From the NCBI GenBank assembly GCA_015057585.1, contig SVEF01000011.1, positions 1 to 64,000 on the forward strand: a stretch of DNA of 64,000 bases, given 5' to 3'. This DNA is from Lachnospiraceae bacterium (GTDB lineage Bacteria > Bacillota > Clostridia > Lachnospirales > Lachnospiraceae). Both the position numbers and the translations under genes were made by a program. The notes beneath the pieces were generated by a model. It was not told where the DNA came from and made no database searches. It saw only the letters and a program-made list of their open reading frames with translations. This document shows positions 17,910 through 26,147 of the stretch, piece after piece (the first letter of the stretch is position 1; the number at the start of each line of letters is the position of its first letter).

Positions 17910-18221
17910 TAGTTGAAAGACTTTATAAGTTAACAGCTGTGAAAAGGAGAGTACACAAAGGGAAATCTTACAGAGAATCCTTATTTTGCTGAGAGAGGAT
18001 GGATGGAAGTTTGTGGAAGATGGCCTTGGAGCTTCGCACCGAACCATGGGATGTATGGCAAGATTGCGACGGGTTCACCCGTTATCGTGGCGCACTGTGA
18101 TGGCAGTGTTAGAGATACTGACATAGTGCATGAGGCGGTTTTCGCGAGGAGACCGTAAAATAAAGTGGTAACACGTGAGCGTAGGCTTTCGTCTTTAGGA
18201 GTAAAGGCGGAAGCCTTTTTT
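17910..18221 (+). promoter_or_regulatory. T-box riboswitch, methionine-specific
   Basis: The leader shows the ordered T-box parts: AGGAGAGTA (AGTA motif, near 17946), the distal-loop segment GCTGAGAGAGG (about 17990), and a specifier region CACCGAACC-ATG-GGATG with ATG (Met) at 18046-18048. The antiterminator T-box sequence AAAGTGGTAACACG has the UGGU that pairs with the uncharged tRNA end. The terminator stem is GGCTTTCGTCTTTA / TAAAGGCGGAAGCC with a T6 tail (18184-18221). Binding of uncharged tRNA-Met would prevent termination and switch on metG. Confidence 0.88.
18184..18221 (+). terminator. regulated terminator of the metG T-box
   Basis: Stem GGCTTTCGTCTTTA / TAAAGGCGGAAGCC followed by TTTTTT; alternative to the T-box antiterminator. 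Confidence 0.85.
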
Positions 18222-18243
18222 GATTCAGAAAGGAGAGAGAGAC

Positions 18244-20226
18244 ATGGCAAAGAAATTTTACATGACAACAGCAATTGCGTATACTTCCGGTAAGCCACAC
18301 ATCGGAAATACGTATGAGGCAATTCTGGCAGACAGTATTGCCCGTTTTAAGAGACTGCAGGGCTATGAAGTATTCCTGCAGACAGGTACTGACGAGCACG
18401 GACAGAAGATAGAGGAAAAGGCAGCAGCTAAGGGAATTTCCCCGAAGGCATTTGTCGATGAGGTTGCCGGAGAAATCAAGAGTATCTGGGATCTGGTAGG
18501 TACTTCCTATGATAAGTTCATCCGTACCACCGATGCTGATCATGAGAAGCAGGTACAGAAGATTTTTAAGAAGCTCTATGATCAGGGAGATATTTATAAG
18601 GGTCATTACGAGGGTATGTATTGTACCCCTTGTGAATCGTTCTTTACGGCATCCCAGTTGGTAGACGGCAAGTGCCCGGACTGTGGCAGAGAGTGTAAGC
18701 CGGCACAGGAGGAAGCGTATTTCTTAAAACTTTCCAATTACACGGACCGCTTAATTGAGCACATCAACACACATCCGGAATTTATCCAGCCGGAGTCCAG
18801 AAAGAACGAGATGATGAACAATTTCTTACTTCCGGGACTTCAGGATCTTTGTGTATCCAGAACTTCCTTTAAGTGGGGCGTTCCGGTAAGCTTTGATGAA
18901 AAGCATGTCGTTTATGTATGGATTGATGCGCTCAGCAATTATATCACCGGTATCGGTTATGACTGTGACGGCAATTCTACCGAACAGTTTAACAAGTTCT
19001 GGCCGGCAGATTTGCACTTAATCGGTAAGGATATTTTGCGTTTCCATACGATTTACTGGCCAATTATGTTAATGGCTCTTGGTGTTCCGCTTCCAAAGCA
19101 GATTTTTGGTCATCCGTGGTTGTTACAGGGCGGTGAAAAGATGAGTAAGAGTAAGGGCAATGTACTTTACGCCGATGACCTTGCTAAGGTATTTGGCGTA
19201 GATGCCGTGCGTTACTTCGTGCTTCATGAGATGCCGTTTGATAATGACGGTGTGATCACATGGGAACTCCTCGTTGAGCGTTGCAATTCCGATCTTGCCA
19301 ACACGCTTGGAAATCTCGTAAACAGAACGATCTCCATGAGTAATAAGTACTTTGGCGGCGTTGTGACAAATGCAAATGTCTGTGAGCCGGTAGATGATGA
19401 GTTAAAGGCGCTTGCGACAGAAACCCGGGCAAAGGTAGAGGCAAAGATGGAACAGCTTCGCGTAGCAGATGCGATGACCGAAATCTTTACTTTATATAAG
19501 AGATGCAACAAGTACATCGATGAGACCATGCCTTGGGCACTGGCAAAGGATGAGACAAAGCAGGAGCGTTTACAGACCGTTCTTTATAACTTGATTGAGA
19601 GCATCTGCATTGCAACGAATCTTTTGGCTCCGTTTATGCCGGAAACTGCGGCAAAGATTTTTGCACAGTTAAATACAAAGGCACGTAATATCGAAGACTT
19701 GTCGACCTTTGGTTTATATCCAAACGGCAATAAGGTAACCGAGACACCGGAAATTCTGTTTGCAAGACTGGATTTAAACGAAGTACTTGCGATTGCAGAA
19801 GAGCTTAAGAAGGCTCAGGCAGCAGAGTATGCGAAAGAAATGGGTCTTCCGGTAGAAGGTGAAAAAGAAGAAGAACCGGTGATTGATATCGAGAAAAAGC
19901 CGGAAATCACATACGATGATTTTGCAAAGCTGCAGTTCCAGGTGGGTGAAATCATTGCCTGTGAAGAAGTAAAGAAATCGAAGAAGCTTCTTTGCTCTCA
20001 GGTAAAGATTGGTTCTGAGGTAAAGCAGATTGTGTCCGGTATCAAGGCACACTACTCCGCAGAGGAGATGGTAGGCAAGAAGGTAATGGTACTCGTTAAC
20101 TTAAAGCCTGCTACTTTAGCCGGAATTGTATCCGAGGGTATGATTCTTTGTGCGGAAGGTATTGATGGGGAACTGGCACTGATGACACCGGAGAAGAAGA
20201 TGCCGGCAGGTGCGGAAATCGCATAG
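18244..20226 (+). CDS. metG: methionyl-tRNA synthetase
   Basis: 660 aa. The class I HIGH signature is PHIGN near residue 18, and KMSKS is near residue 300 (GGEKMSKSKGNV). One zinc knuckle CTPC...CPDC lies around 125-145. The last 110 residues form the dimerising tRNA-binding domain (QVGEIIACEEV... GMILCAEG) found in Bacillus-type MetRS. It charges tRNA-Met with methionine. AAAGGAGAGAGAGAC sets the ATG at 18244. It is controlled by the T-box upstream and followed after 8 nt by a 229-nt hairpin. Confidence 0.95.
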   Translation: MAKKFYMTTAIAYTSGKPHIGNTYEAILADSIARFKRLQGYEVFLQTGTDEHGQKIEEKAAAKGISPKAFVDEVAGEIKSIWDLVGTSYDKFIRTTDADHEKQVQKIFKKLYDQGDIYKGHYEGMYCTPCESFFTASQLVDGKCPDCGRECKPAQEEAYFLKLSNYTDRLIEHINTHPEFIQPESRKNEMMNNFLLPGLQDLCVSRTSFKWGVPVSFDEKHVVYVWIDALSNYITGIGYDCDGNSTEQFNKFWPADLHLIGKDILRFHTIYWPIMLMALGVPLPKQIFGHPWLLQGGEKMSKSKGNVLYADDLAKVFGVDAVRYFVLHEMPFDNDGVITWELLVERCNSDLANTLGNLVNRTISMSNKYFGGVVTNANVCEPVDDELKALATETRAKVEAKMEQLRVADAMTEIFTLYKRCNKYIDETMPWALAKDETKQERLQTVLYNLIESICIATNLLAPFMPETAAKIFAQLNTKARNIEDLSTFGLYPNGNKVTETPEILFARLDLNEVLAIAEELKKAQAAEYAKEMGLPVEGEKEEEPVIDIEKKPEITYDDFAKLQFQVGEIIACEEVKKSKKLLCSQVKIGSEVKQIVSGIKAHYSAEEMVGKKVMVLVNLKPATLAGIVSEGMILCAEGIDGELALMTPEKKMPAGAEIA

Positions 20227-20234
20227 TAACCATT

Positions 20235-20463
20235 TGCAGTTCCTAATTTGAAATAGTTTCATGAATTAAATAGCCGGGGATATGATTTCATTCCTACAGA
20301 ACCCGCTCTCGCTTCGGCGAAAACGTAGCCTCACTAAAACTCAAGCGAATTTTGGGAAATTTCGCTATACTTCGCTAAGTGAGGACGTTTTCTTAGAGTT
20401 CTGCACGGAAAGAAATCATATCCCCGGCTAATTTATGTTATGGAAGTCAAATAAGGAACTACA
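20235..20463 (+). ncRNA. giant structured hairpin, copy 2
   Basis: The outer arms TGCAGTTCCTAATTTGA and GCCGGGGATATGATTTC pair with 20403-20463. ACAGAAC pairs with GTTCTGC. Inside, GAAAACGT pairs with ACGTTTTC, CTCACT with AGTGAG, and AAGCGAA with TTCGCT. A left-arm side hairpin TCGC-TTCG-GCGA is present. The inner sequence matches copy 1 (16913-17133), with several base pairs exchanged in a compensatory way. It begins 8 nt after the metG stop. Confidence 0.75.
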
Positions 20464-20578
20464 AAAAAGAAGCAGGGATTTCCGCACCTGCCGGCAAATG
20501 AGCAAAAGAAAAACAACGAATGGTGTATCGAAGCAGGAAGGAATCTCCGGAACGGAGAATTTCTAAAAGTTTATTCCA

Positions 20579-20607
20579 TAGACTCTGCCAACAGTTTCAA
20601 ATATAAT
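20579..20607 (+). promoter_or_regulatory. promoter of the paired HTH regulators
   Basis: TAGACT (20579-20584), 17-nt spacer, TATAAT (20602-20607). The stretch from 20464 to here shows nothing else I can name. Confidence 0.55.
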
Positions 20608-20654
20608 GAAGTCACAAGGTCCGGAACTTGAAGTGAATCAGAGAGGTGATTGCG

Positions 20655-21521
20655 ATGTATGAGTGTAAAATAGCAGAAAAGTTAGTGGAATTAAGAACAC
20701 GGAAGGGTGTGACACAGGAGGAAGTAGCACAAAGCCTGTCCGTATCGAATAAGACAGTGTCTAAGTGGGAAAATGGCGCATCTACGCCGGAGCTTGGTCT
20801 GCTGGTGGAATTGGCAAGGTATTATGAGGTTAGCACGGATGCCCTGTTAGGATTGGCAGAAGAAAAGAAGCAGAGTATCCGGGAAGTGGTTTGTGCGGAG
20901 TTTGAAGGGCTTTCGCGGAAGGATGCGGTACAAAAGGCATTTACAATGGTAAAATCGGTGATTCCTGCCATTTATGAAGGCAAGGTGCCACAGGTGGAGG
21001 ATGCAGACAAGTCATCAGCAGAGGAGATTGCCGTGGAGAATCCGCAGTATAGCCGTTTGCAACTTGCTATGGACGGAATGTATGAATTTGTGACGAATTC
21101 GGAAGAGGTGAATGTTGCAGTGATGCTACTTCGCAACAATGCTGATTTTGCATGGCTTGGGGAAGCAGAAAAGCAGAAGGAAATTGTGCGGGTGTTCCGG
21201 TTTTTATCGCAGGAAGATGTGCTTTCTGTGTTGTATTTCGTGCTTTCGCAATCTTGCGCTGAGAACTTTACGGTGGATTATGTCGCAAAGCATACGAATG
21301 TGACAGAGGAGAGAGTAAAAGTGATTTTAAATGAGTTTTGCAGCGTCGGAGAATGCAGTCAGGTGACGGCACATTTGGAGGAGGGAGAAAAAACTGTGTA
21401 CGAATGTTATGGCGACGGCATCCTGCTTTCGGTCATCTGTCTTGCTTATGAAAAAATGTGCGGAAGACGTGCATATGAGTATAATTTGAACGGAAATTGT
21501 AAGCTGATTGGGGGTGAGTAA
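20655..21521 (+). CDS. XRE-type HTH regulator with C-terminal winged-helix-like domain
   Basis: 288 aa. An N-terminal Cro/C1 HTH (about 4-62: GVTQEEVAQSLSVSNKTVSKWENG) is followed by an acidic middle part. The C-terminal domain (about 150-270: LSQEDVLSVLYFVL..VDYVAKHTNVTEERVKVIL) looks like a second, ArsR-like winged helix. A GTG nine bases upstream falls inside the ribosome site GAGAGGTGATTGCG, so ATG 20655 is chosen. The next gene starts one base after this stop and has the same architecture. Target and ligand are unknown. Confidence 0.75.
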   Translation: MYECKIAEKLVELRTRKGVTQEEVAQSLSVSNKTVSKWENGASTPELGLLVELARYYEVSTDALLGLAEEKKQSIREVVCAEFEGLSRKDAVQKAFTMVKSVIPAIYEGKVPQVEDADKSSAEEIAVENPQYSRLQLAMDGMYEFVTNSEEVNVAVMLLRNNADFAWLGEAEKQKEIVRVFRFLSQEDVLSVLYFVLSQSCAENFTVDYVAKHTNVTEERVKVILNEFCSVGECSQVTAHLEEGEKTVYECYGDGILLSVICLAYEKMCGRRAYEYNLNGNCKLIGGE

Positions 21522-21522
21522 G

Positions 21523-22350
21523 ATGGGATTGTCTCAGAATATAAAAAGATTGCGATTGGAAAGAAAACTGACGCAGGAACAGCTGGCAGCAGCTCTTGGG
21601 GTGTCTGCACAGGCTGTTTCAAAATGGGAAACGAGTGATACCTATCCGGATGGCGAGTTGCTTGTTCCACTTGCAATAAAGTTAGGAGTTTCTTTGGATG
21701 AACTTTTTGGAAACAATATGGTGTATATGGCAGACATTTCAGCAAAAATCCGGTCTTTGCTCCATGAAACGGAGGAGAAAGAGCGTTTTGTAGTGGTACG
21801 GGACATTGGATGGCAGATGGAACGGGGGTTATTTGATTCCAGAATGCCTTTGGAAGAGGGTTACGACCCGGCGGAAGTAAGGAATCAGCAGAACTCGTCC
21901 TATATTTTGGATGATTATGGTTTTTCTTGTATTTCAAACGGAAAGGAACCGTTCTTTTCTGTGTTTCCGGAGCCGGAGGAGGGGTTTGGACAGTTCCTTG
22001 AGAAGCAGGAAGAGATGCAGAAGATATTTCAAGCCTTATCTTCTCCGGATACGATGACAGCATTACTTTATCTGCATCGGAAAAAAGAAAACTATGTTTT
22101 TGAAAGTTCGGTTCTTGCAAGGGAATGCCAGCTTTCCGCAGATAGGATAGCGACAGTTATGGAAGATCTAATGATGCTGCGTGTGGTATGGAAGCAGGAA
22201 CTGGTAATAGACGGCAGACCGCGTATTCTGTACTCTTCCAAGCCAAGTCACAAATGGATTGCACTTTTCCTGATGGCACAGGAAGTTTTGTATACGGGTG
22301 GCTACAGTTTGCAGACACATCATAGGAGTAAGCCGCTTTTGAATCGCTGA
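21523..22350 (+). CDS. second XRE-type HTH regulator, paralogue of the preceding gene
   Basis: 275 aa. HTH at about 5-62 (KLTQEQLAAALGVSAQAVSKWE). The C-terminal part (about 170-245: LSSPDTMTALLYLH...SSVLARECQLSADRIATVMEDL) is a winged-helix-like module similar in layout to the preceding protein. GGGGGTGAGTAAG sets the ATG at 21523. The two genes are cotranscribed, probably arose by duplication, and may act as a heterodimer. A hairpin with T-rich tail lies 134 nt downstream. Confidence 0.75.
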   Translation: MGLSQNIKRLRLERKLTQEQLAAALGVSAQAVSKWETSDTYPDGELLVPLAIKLGVSLDELFGNNMVYMADISAKIRSLLHETEEKERFVVVRDIGWQMERGLFDSRMPLEEGYDPAEVRNQQNSSYILDDYGFSCISNGKEPFFSVFPEPEEGFGQFLEKQEEMQKIFQALSSPDTMTALLYLHRKKENYVFESSVLARECQLSADRIATVMEDLMMLRVVWKQELVIDGRPRILYSSKPSHKWIALFLMAQEVLYTGGYSLQTHHRSKPLLNR

Positions 22351-22484
22351 CAAGATGCCAGCAGTTCAAGAAATCGGTTAGTTACAAAGTGTGACCAACT
22401 AAGATGAGCAACCTATACAAAAATCATAGATATATTTTGTGAAAGTTTCCAAGTAGAAAAGAAAGAAATAATGTAGTAGAATTG

Positions 22485-22527
22485 ATACAGGTGGATGTCG
22501 AAAGGACAACACCTGTATTTTAATTAT
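22485..22527 (+). terminator. hairpin with T-rich tail, probable terminator
   Basis: Stem ATACAGGTG / CACCTGTAT enclosing GTC-GAAA-GGAC, followed by TTTAATTATT. The remainder of the gap 22351-22621 shows no gene. Confidence 0.6.
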
Positions 22528-22621
22528 TCTAAATTGTTGCTTGAAGTACGACAGGTAACAGTTTTCGAGGGTCATATCGGCCGATAATTCCAATTTGGAG
22601 TGTATGATGAAGAAAGTCTAG

Positions 22622-22650
22622 TTGACAATATGGCATATATGCCATATACT
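22622..22650 (+). promoter_or_regulatory. toxin-antitoxin promoter with embedded palindromic operator
   Basis: TTGACA (22622-22627), 17-nt spacer, TATACT (22645-22650). The spacer is the perfect 20-bp palindrome ATATGGCATATATGCCATAT (22628-22647). A dimeric repressor bound there would block RNA polymerase directly; the HTH antitoxin of the operon is the obvious candidate. Confidence 0.8.
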
Positions 22651-22667
22651 GAAAGGGAGGAAGATGA

Positions 22668-23030
22668 TTGAAATTTGATGTACAGTTTTATGAAACAGAG
22701 AACGGAGAACGTCCGGTTAGAGAATTTTTAGTATCTGTTGATGAAAAAATGAGGGCAAGATTAGTGGGGCTATTGAATGTTTTGGCTGAAAAAGGAAATG
22801 AGTTGAGAGAACCTTATAGTAAACCATTAGGGGATGGTATTTTTGAACTACGTGGGCAGGTGGGAAATAATATCAGCAGGGTGTTATATTTTTTCTATTA
22901 TGGAGGAAAGATTATAGTGACAAATGGGTTTGTAAAGAAAACACAAAAAACACCTCGAGATCAGATAAAAATAGCGAAGGAACGTAGAAAAGACTACATA
23001 GAAAGGATGGAGAAGAGATGGAAAGATTAG
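22668..23030 (+). CDS. RelE/HigB-family toxin (Gp49-like)
   Basis: 120 aa. The fold signature of the phage-derived Gp49/HigB group is visible: FYETENGERPVREFL, LREPYSKPLGDGIFELR, ISRVLYFFYYGGKIIVTNGFVKKTQKTP. These toxins cleave mRNA at the ribosome. The start is TTG, because the only nearby ATG is out of frame and GGGAGGAAGA is placed correctly for 22668. The toxin precedes its antitoxin and overlaps it by 13 nt, the HigBA order. Confidence 0.85.
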   Translation: MKFDVQFYETENGERPVREFLVSVDEKMRARLVGLLNVLAEKGNELREPYSKPLGDGIFELRGQVGNNISRVLYFFYYGGKIIVTNGFVKKTQKTPRDQIKIAKERRKDYIERMEKRWKD

Positions 23031-23305
23031 AAGATTTTATGCAGGAGCAACTAAAAAATCCAGAGTTTAGGAAAGAGTACGAAGCAATCCAGCCGGAGAT
23101 GGCAGTAATTAAGGCGCTGATTGATGCCCGAATTTCCCAAAATCTTACGCAAAAAGAACTGGCAAAGCGCACAGGGATTCACCAGTCGGACATCAGTAAA
23201 CTGGAAAACGGCACAAGAAATCCGTCCATAAATCTTTTAAAACGACTGGCAGACGGCATGGACATGGTGTTAAAAATCGAATTTGTTCCGAAGCAGAAGG
23301 TGTAA
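23018..23305 (+). CDS. HigA-type HTH antitoxin
   Basis: 95 aa. An N-terminal helical region (1-35) for toxin binding is followed by an XRE HTH (about 38-90: NLTQKELAKRTGIHQSDISKLENG). It should neutralise the preceding toxin and repress the operon through the 20-bp palindrome at 22628-22647. The ATG lies inside the toxin gene with GAGAAGAG upstream. A terminator follows. Confidence 0.85.
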   Translation: MERLEDFMQEQLKNPEFRKEYEAIQPEMAVIKALIDARISQNLTQKELAKRTGIHQSDISKLENGTRNPSINLLKRLADGMDMVLKIEFVPKQKV

Positions 23306-23352
23306 AAATACCGCCGAGAGCGTCCATTATGGTACGCCCGGCGGTATTTATT
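23306..23352. terminator. bidirectional terminator after the toxin-antitoxin operon
   Basis: Stem AAATACCGCCG / CGGCGGTATTT with inner AGCGT/GTACGC pairing. It lies between the convergent higA-type and psd genes. Confidence 0.75.
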
Positions 23353-23372
23353 TCCGAAGAACACTAGAAAAT

Positions 23373-24236
23373 TTATTTTGCTACGCCTATTTTTTCTCCG
23401 AGGCGTACGATTGTCTCAATTCCCTTTGCGGAATTTTCTAAAATATCATTATCTATCTCGAGGACATTCTTTTTGACAAGAATCACAATGGTGGACCCTC
23501 CAAATTGAAAATATCCCTTTTCCTGTCCGCGCTTCACCGGATGTGTGACCGGATGATTTACGATTTTACCGACTAATAGGGCGCCGACCTCCATTAGAAG
23601 AAGGTCGCCGAAGGTGTCCGTGTGTAAAATAGTATATTCTCTGGTGTTTTCTTTGTAAACCGGAAAGTGGTCGTTAGCAATCGGATTAACGGTATGGAAA
23701 ACACCGGAAATTTTTACCGGGGCGGACGGAGTGCCGTCTGCAACATAGCAGTAACGGTGGTAATCGTCAACCGTCAGGCGGAAAATCAGGGCATAGCCAC
23801 CAAGAAATTCCTGTGCCAGCACGTGGTTTCGCAACAAGGAGGAAACGGTATAATCTGTATGCTTTAGGGTAAAGACGCCGTTTGCTGTTACAGGAAGTAC
23901 GGTCAGTTTGCAGTCACAGGGACTGATAAAGTGTGTTGGCGTTTCATCAACCGGGCGCAATGCCGGATCGATTACCCTGGAAAAAAATTCGTTGTAGCTA
24001 TGGAACTCGTTCTTTGTAAACTGAGATAAATCAATGGAATGTTTTTTTACAAAGAGCGGAATGAGCGGTTTTGAGAGAGGAGAGGATAACAAGCATCCTG
24101 CCAATCGGGAAACCGGCGGTAAAATCAGCGGTTTTAACAAAAGACGTCCGAGAGTGGTTCCGTAGAGGAAACGCAACACGGTTTCCTGCGAATCTTTGAA
24201 AACCACAGAGGTGCCGTTACGGTGTTTCATTTTCAT
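23373..24236 (-). CDS. psd: phosphatidylserine decarboxylase
   Basis: 287 aa. The autocleavage motif is present as FGGSTIVIL (around 253-258), where the Ser becomes the pyruvoyl group. DDYHRYCYVADG and FHTVNPIAN are conserved active-site regions. It decarboxylates phosphatidylserine to phosphatidylethanolamine at the membrane. It overlaps the end of pssA by 20 nt; AGGTGAG lies before the chosen ATG at 24236, and a second ATG at 24230 is possible. It is last in the flippase-like/pssA/psd operon. Confidence 0.9.
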   Translation of the reverse strand: MKMKHRNGTSVVFKDSQETVLRFLYGTTLGRLLLKPLILPPVSRLAGCLLSSPLSKPLIPLFVKKHSIDLSQFTKNEFHSYNEFFSRVIDPALRPVDETPTHFISPCDCKLTVLPVTANGVFTLKHTDYTVSSLLRNHVLAQEFLGGYALIFRLTVDDYHRYCYVADGTPSAPVKISGVFHTVNPIANDHFPVYKENTREYTILHTDTFGDLLLMEVGALLVGKIVNHPVTHPVKRGQEKGYFQFGGSTIVILVKKNVLEIDNDILENSAKGIETIVRLGEKIGVAK

Positions 24237-24927
24237 TGAGCTCACCTATAATTTCATTCATAATTGGGTTGGACTTGTCTTCTTGCGAAGGTAGCCGGAA
24301 CCGTGTGAAGGCTAAAATAATACCTACGGTAACAGCAACTATTGCAATCAGCGCGAGAATCATTTTTAAATCCGGCTTGCGGATTGGGAAGTCTAAAATG
24401 AATAAAAAGCCGACCAAAAGCATCAAAAAGTGCAACAACGATAAGAATACGAGATCCGGCATAAAAAATTGCAACCAAAACGCAATCGGAAGAATAAACG
24501 AAATGGATGTAACCGGAAGACCACGGTAGGTTTTGTTGCAACCGCCTTCGGTTTTTTGACGGTTTGCTTCCAGCACATTAAAAAAGGCAAGACGGATGAC
24601 GGCACACAGGCAGTAAAAGAAAATGATTGCCAGACCAACAACGCCGCGGACACCGAGTAAATAGCAAATCAGTGCCGGAAATACACCAAAGCAGATAACA
24701 TCACAAAGAGAATCCAACTGGATTCCGAAGTTCTTTTCGTCCTCTGTACGGTTTTTCTTTGTGCGTGCAACTCTGCCGTCAAATGCATCACAGATACCGG
24801 AAAAAGCAAGACAGAAGATGGCAGCCTTATAGTCTCCGTGGATTGCCTGTGTGATGCCAAACACAGAGGAGATCAGGCTTAAGTAGGTTAAAATTACAGT
24901 ATAGTCATAAACACCGATGAATTTCAT
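24217..24927 (-). CDS. pssA: CDP-diacylglycerol-serine O-phosphatidyltransferase
   Basis: 236 aa with about seven membrane segments. The CDP-alcohol phosphotransferase signature D-G-x2-A-R-x8-G-x3-D-x3-D is visible as DGRVARTKKN...GIQLDSLCD. It makes phosphatidylserine, the substrate of the next gene product. The ATG follows the upstream gene's stop by 4 nt with AAAGGAAT as ribosome site. Confidence 0.9.
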   Translation of the reverse strand: MKFIGVYDYTVILTYLSLISSVFGITQAIHGDYKAAIFCLAFSGICDAFDGRVARTKKNRTEDEKNFGIQLDSLCDVICFGVFPALICYLLGVRGVVGLAIIFFYCLCAVIRLAFFNVLEANRQKTEGGCNKTYRGLPVTSISFILPIAFWLQFFMPDLVFLSLLHFLMLLVGFLFILDFPIRKPDLKMILALIAIVAVTVGIILAFTRFRLPSQEDKSNPIMNEIIGELNENETP

Positions 24928-24931
24928 TTTT

Positions 24932-25963
24932 CTATTCCTTTCTTTTGTCCTTTAAAATAAAACCTGCGACAATGGTCATAATGCCGCTGATAAGCAATTG
25001 TGTATAGTAACTGATACCGCGGCTGATAATCATGCCGGGAAGAATCAGTGTTTCTCCAAACAAAGGTAAAAATAACAGTAAAAATAAATTTTCGCTGATA
25101 CCCATGCCGCCCGGGAGAGGGAGCATGTCTACGGCAACAGAAATCATTGCCTGTAATACAAGAATGGTGAGGAAGCTTTCCCCGGATAAATGGAACGCGC
25201 GATAGGTCAGCCAGGTAACGGCAAACAAACAGCACCTTTGCAAAATGGTAATGAAAAGTACATGGAGTACCACATGCGGATTTTTTTTGTAAAATTCAGC
25301 AGTACCGTTGTACTGTTCTAAAAGTCTTTCAAGCCGTACTCCCTGCTTTTCCGGGTGTTTTGGCGGTCGGATGCGGTGCATTAATCGGAAAAACCAGGTA
25401 GCAAGAGCCCGGACAATGCCCGGATGAAAAACAACGAAAAATAAGCCTGCAATACAAAGTATGTTTAATCCGATGCCTATGTAAATCCACCATTCAATAG
25501 AGGTAAGGTATCGCATGATGCCTGTGGGGCGAAGGAGTAAAATAATTCCGCCGAACAGTACCAAAACCAATTTGTAGGTAATCGTAACTATAGCAAGAAT
25601 GATAGTCGCTACCGGAGTCGGAATGTTATCCCTTCGCATGTAAATTAACTGCATCGGTTGTCCGCCGGAAGCAGACGGTGTAATGGCACTGTAAAAGAAT
25701 CCGATGAAGGAATAAAAGCAACAGTGTGAAAGCCGAACCCGGGTTCCTTCTTTTTTTGCCAGATAAAAAATAATGACGGATTCTAAAAGGATAAATGCCA
25801 AGACACAAAGGACACAGGGAATCAGATAGACCGGATCAAAATACCGGAAATACCGGAAAACCTGTTTTAAGTTTTCGCCTTGAAATACAGACCAGAGGGT
25901 TGCTGCAAAGACAAGAATTAGAAATATCGTATTCGCAAAAGTTTTCCAGTGTTTTTTTATCAA
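24932..25963 (-). CDS. flippase-like membrane protein (LPG synthetase TM-region / AglD family)
   Basis: 343 aa with about eight membrane segments. The family motif TPSASGGQPMQ (around 85-95) and PLPGGMGISE near the C-terminal third identify the UPF0104/lysylphosphatidylglycerol synthetase transmembrane family, which lacks the soluble synthetase domain here. Members move lipids or lipid-linked sugars across membranes. The start is assigned to TTG at 25963 because GGAGGACATGCTT lies just upstream; an ATG further upstream adds 22 residues without a ribosome site. It is first in the phosphatidylethanolamine operon, so a role in lipid flipping is inferred. Confidence 0.75.
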   Translation of the reverse strand: MIKKHWKTFANTIFLILVFAATLWSVFQGENLKQVFRYFRYFDPVYLIPCVLCVLAFILLESVIIFYLAKKEGTRVRLSHCCFYSFIGFFYSAITPSASGGQPMQLIYMRRDNIPTPVATIILAIVTITYKLVLVLFGGIILLLRPTGIMRYLTSIEWWIYIGIGLNILCIAGLFFVVFHPGIVRALATWFFRLMHRIRPPKHPEKQGVRLERLLEQYNGTAEFYKKNPHVVLHVLFITILQRCCLFAVTWLTYRAFHLSGESFLTILVLQAMISVAVDMLPLPGGMGISENLFLLLFLPLFGETLILPGMIISRGISYYTQLLISGIMTIVAGFILKDKRKE

Positions 25964-26088
25964 AAAGCATGTCCTCCGATATGAAATCTGTGTTGCCCGT
26001 TTTTTGGGATAACATATTAAGTTTATCACAAGGCACTTAAGAAGTAAAGAAAAGGTAAAGAAGTTCTTTGCTCAGAAGACGAAAGAAA

Positions 26089-26118
26089 GGGCCGAAAGTA
26101 AAGATTTCGGCCCGGTAA
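26089..26118 (-). terminator. terminator of the flotillin gene
   Basis: Stem GGGCCGAAA / TTTCGGCCC. On the minus strand it is followed by TTTCTTTC. Confidence 0.7.
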
Positions 26119-26147
26119 AATTTTTCCGTTATATAGTTATGCAGAGA

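Noticed and set aside
21446-22120. 224-codon frame opposite the second HTH regulator
   Set aside because: It overlaps two well-supported regulator genes and has no recognisable domain.
22622-23305. Prophage remnant suggested by the Gp49-like toxin
   Set aside because: No phage structural, integrase or lysis genes are near; the pair is a self-contained toxin-antitoxin operon.
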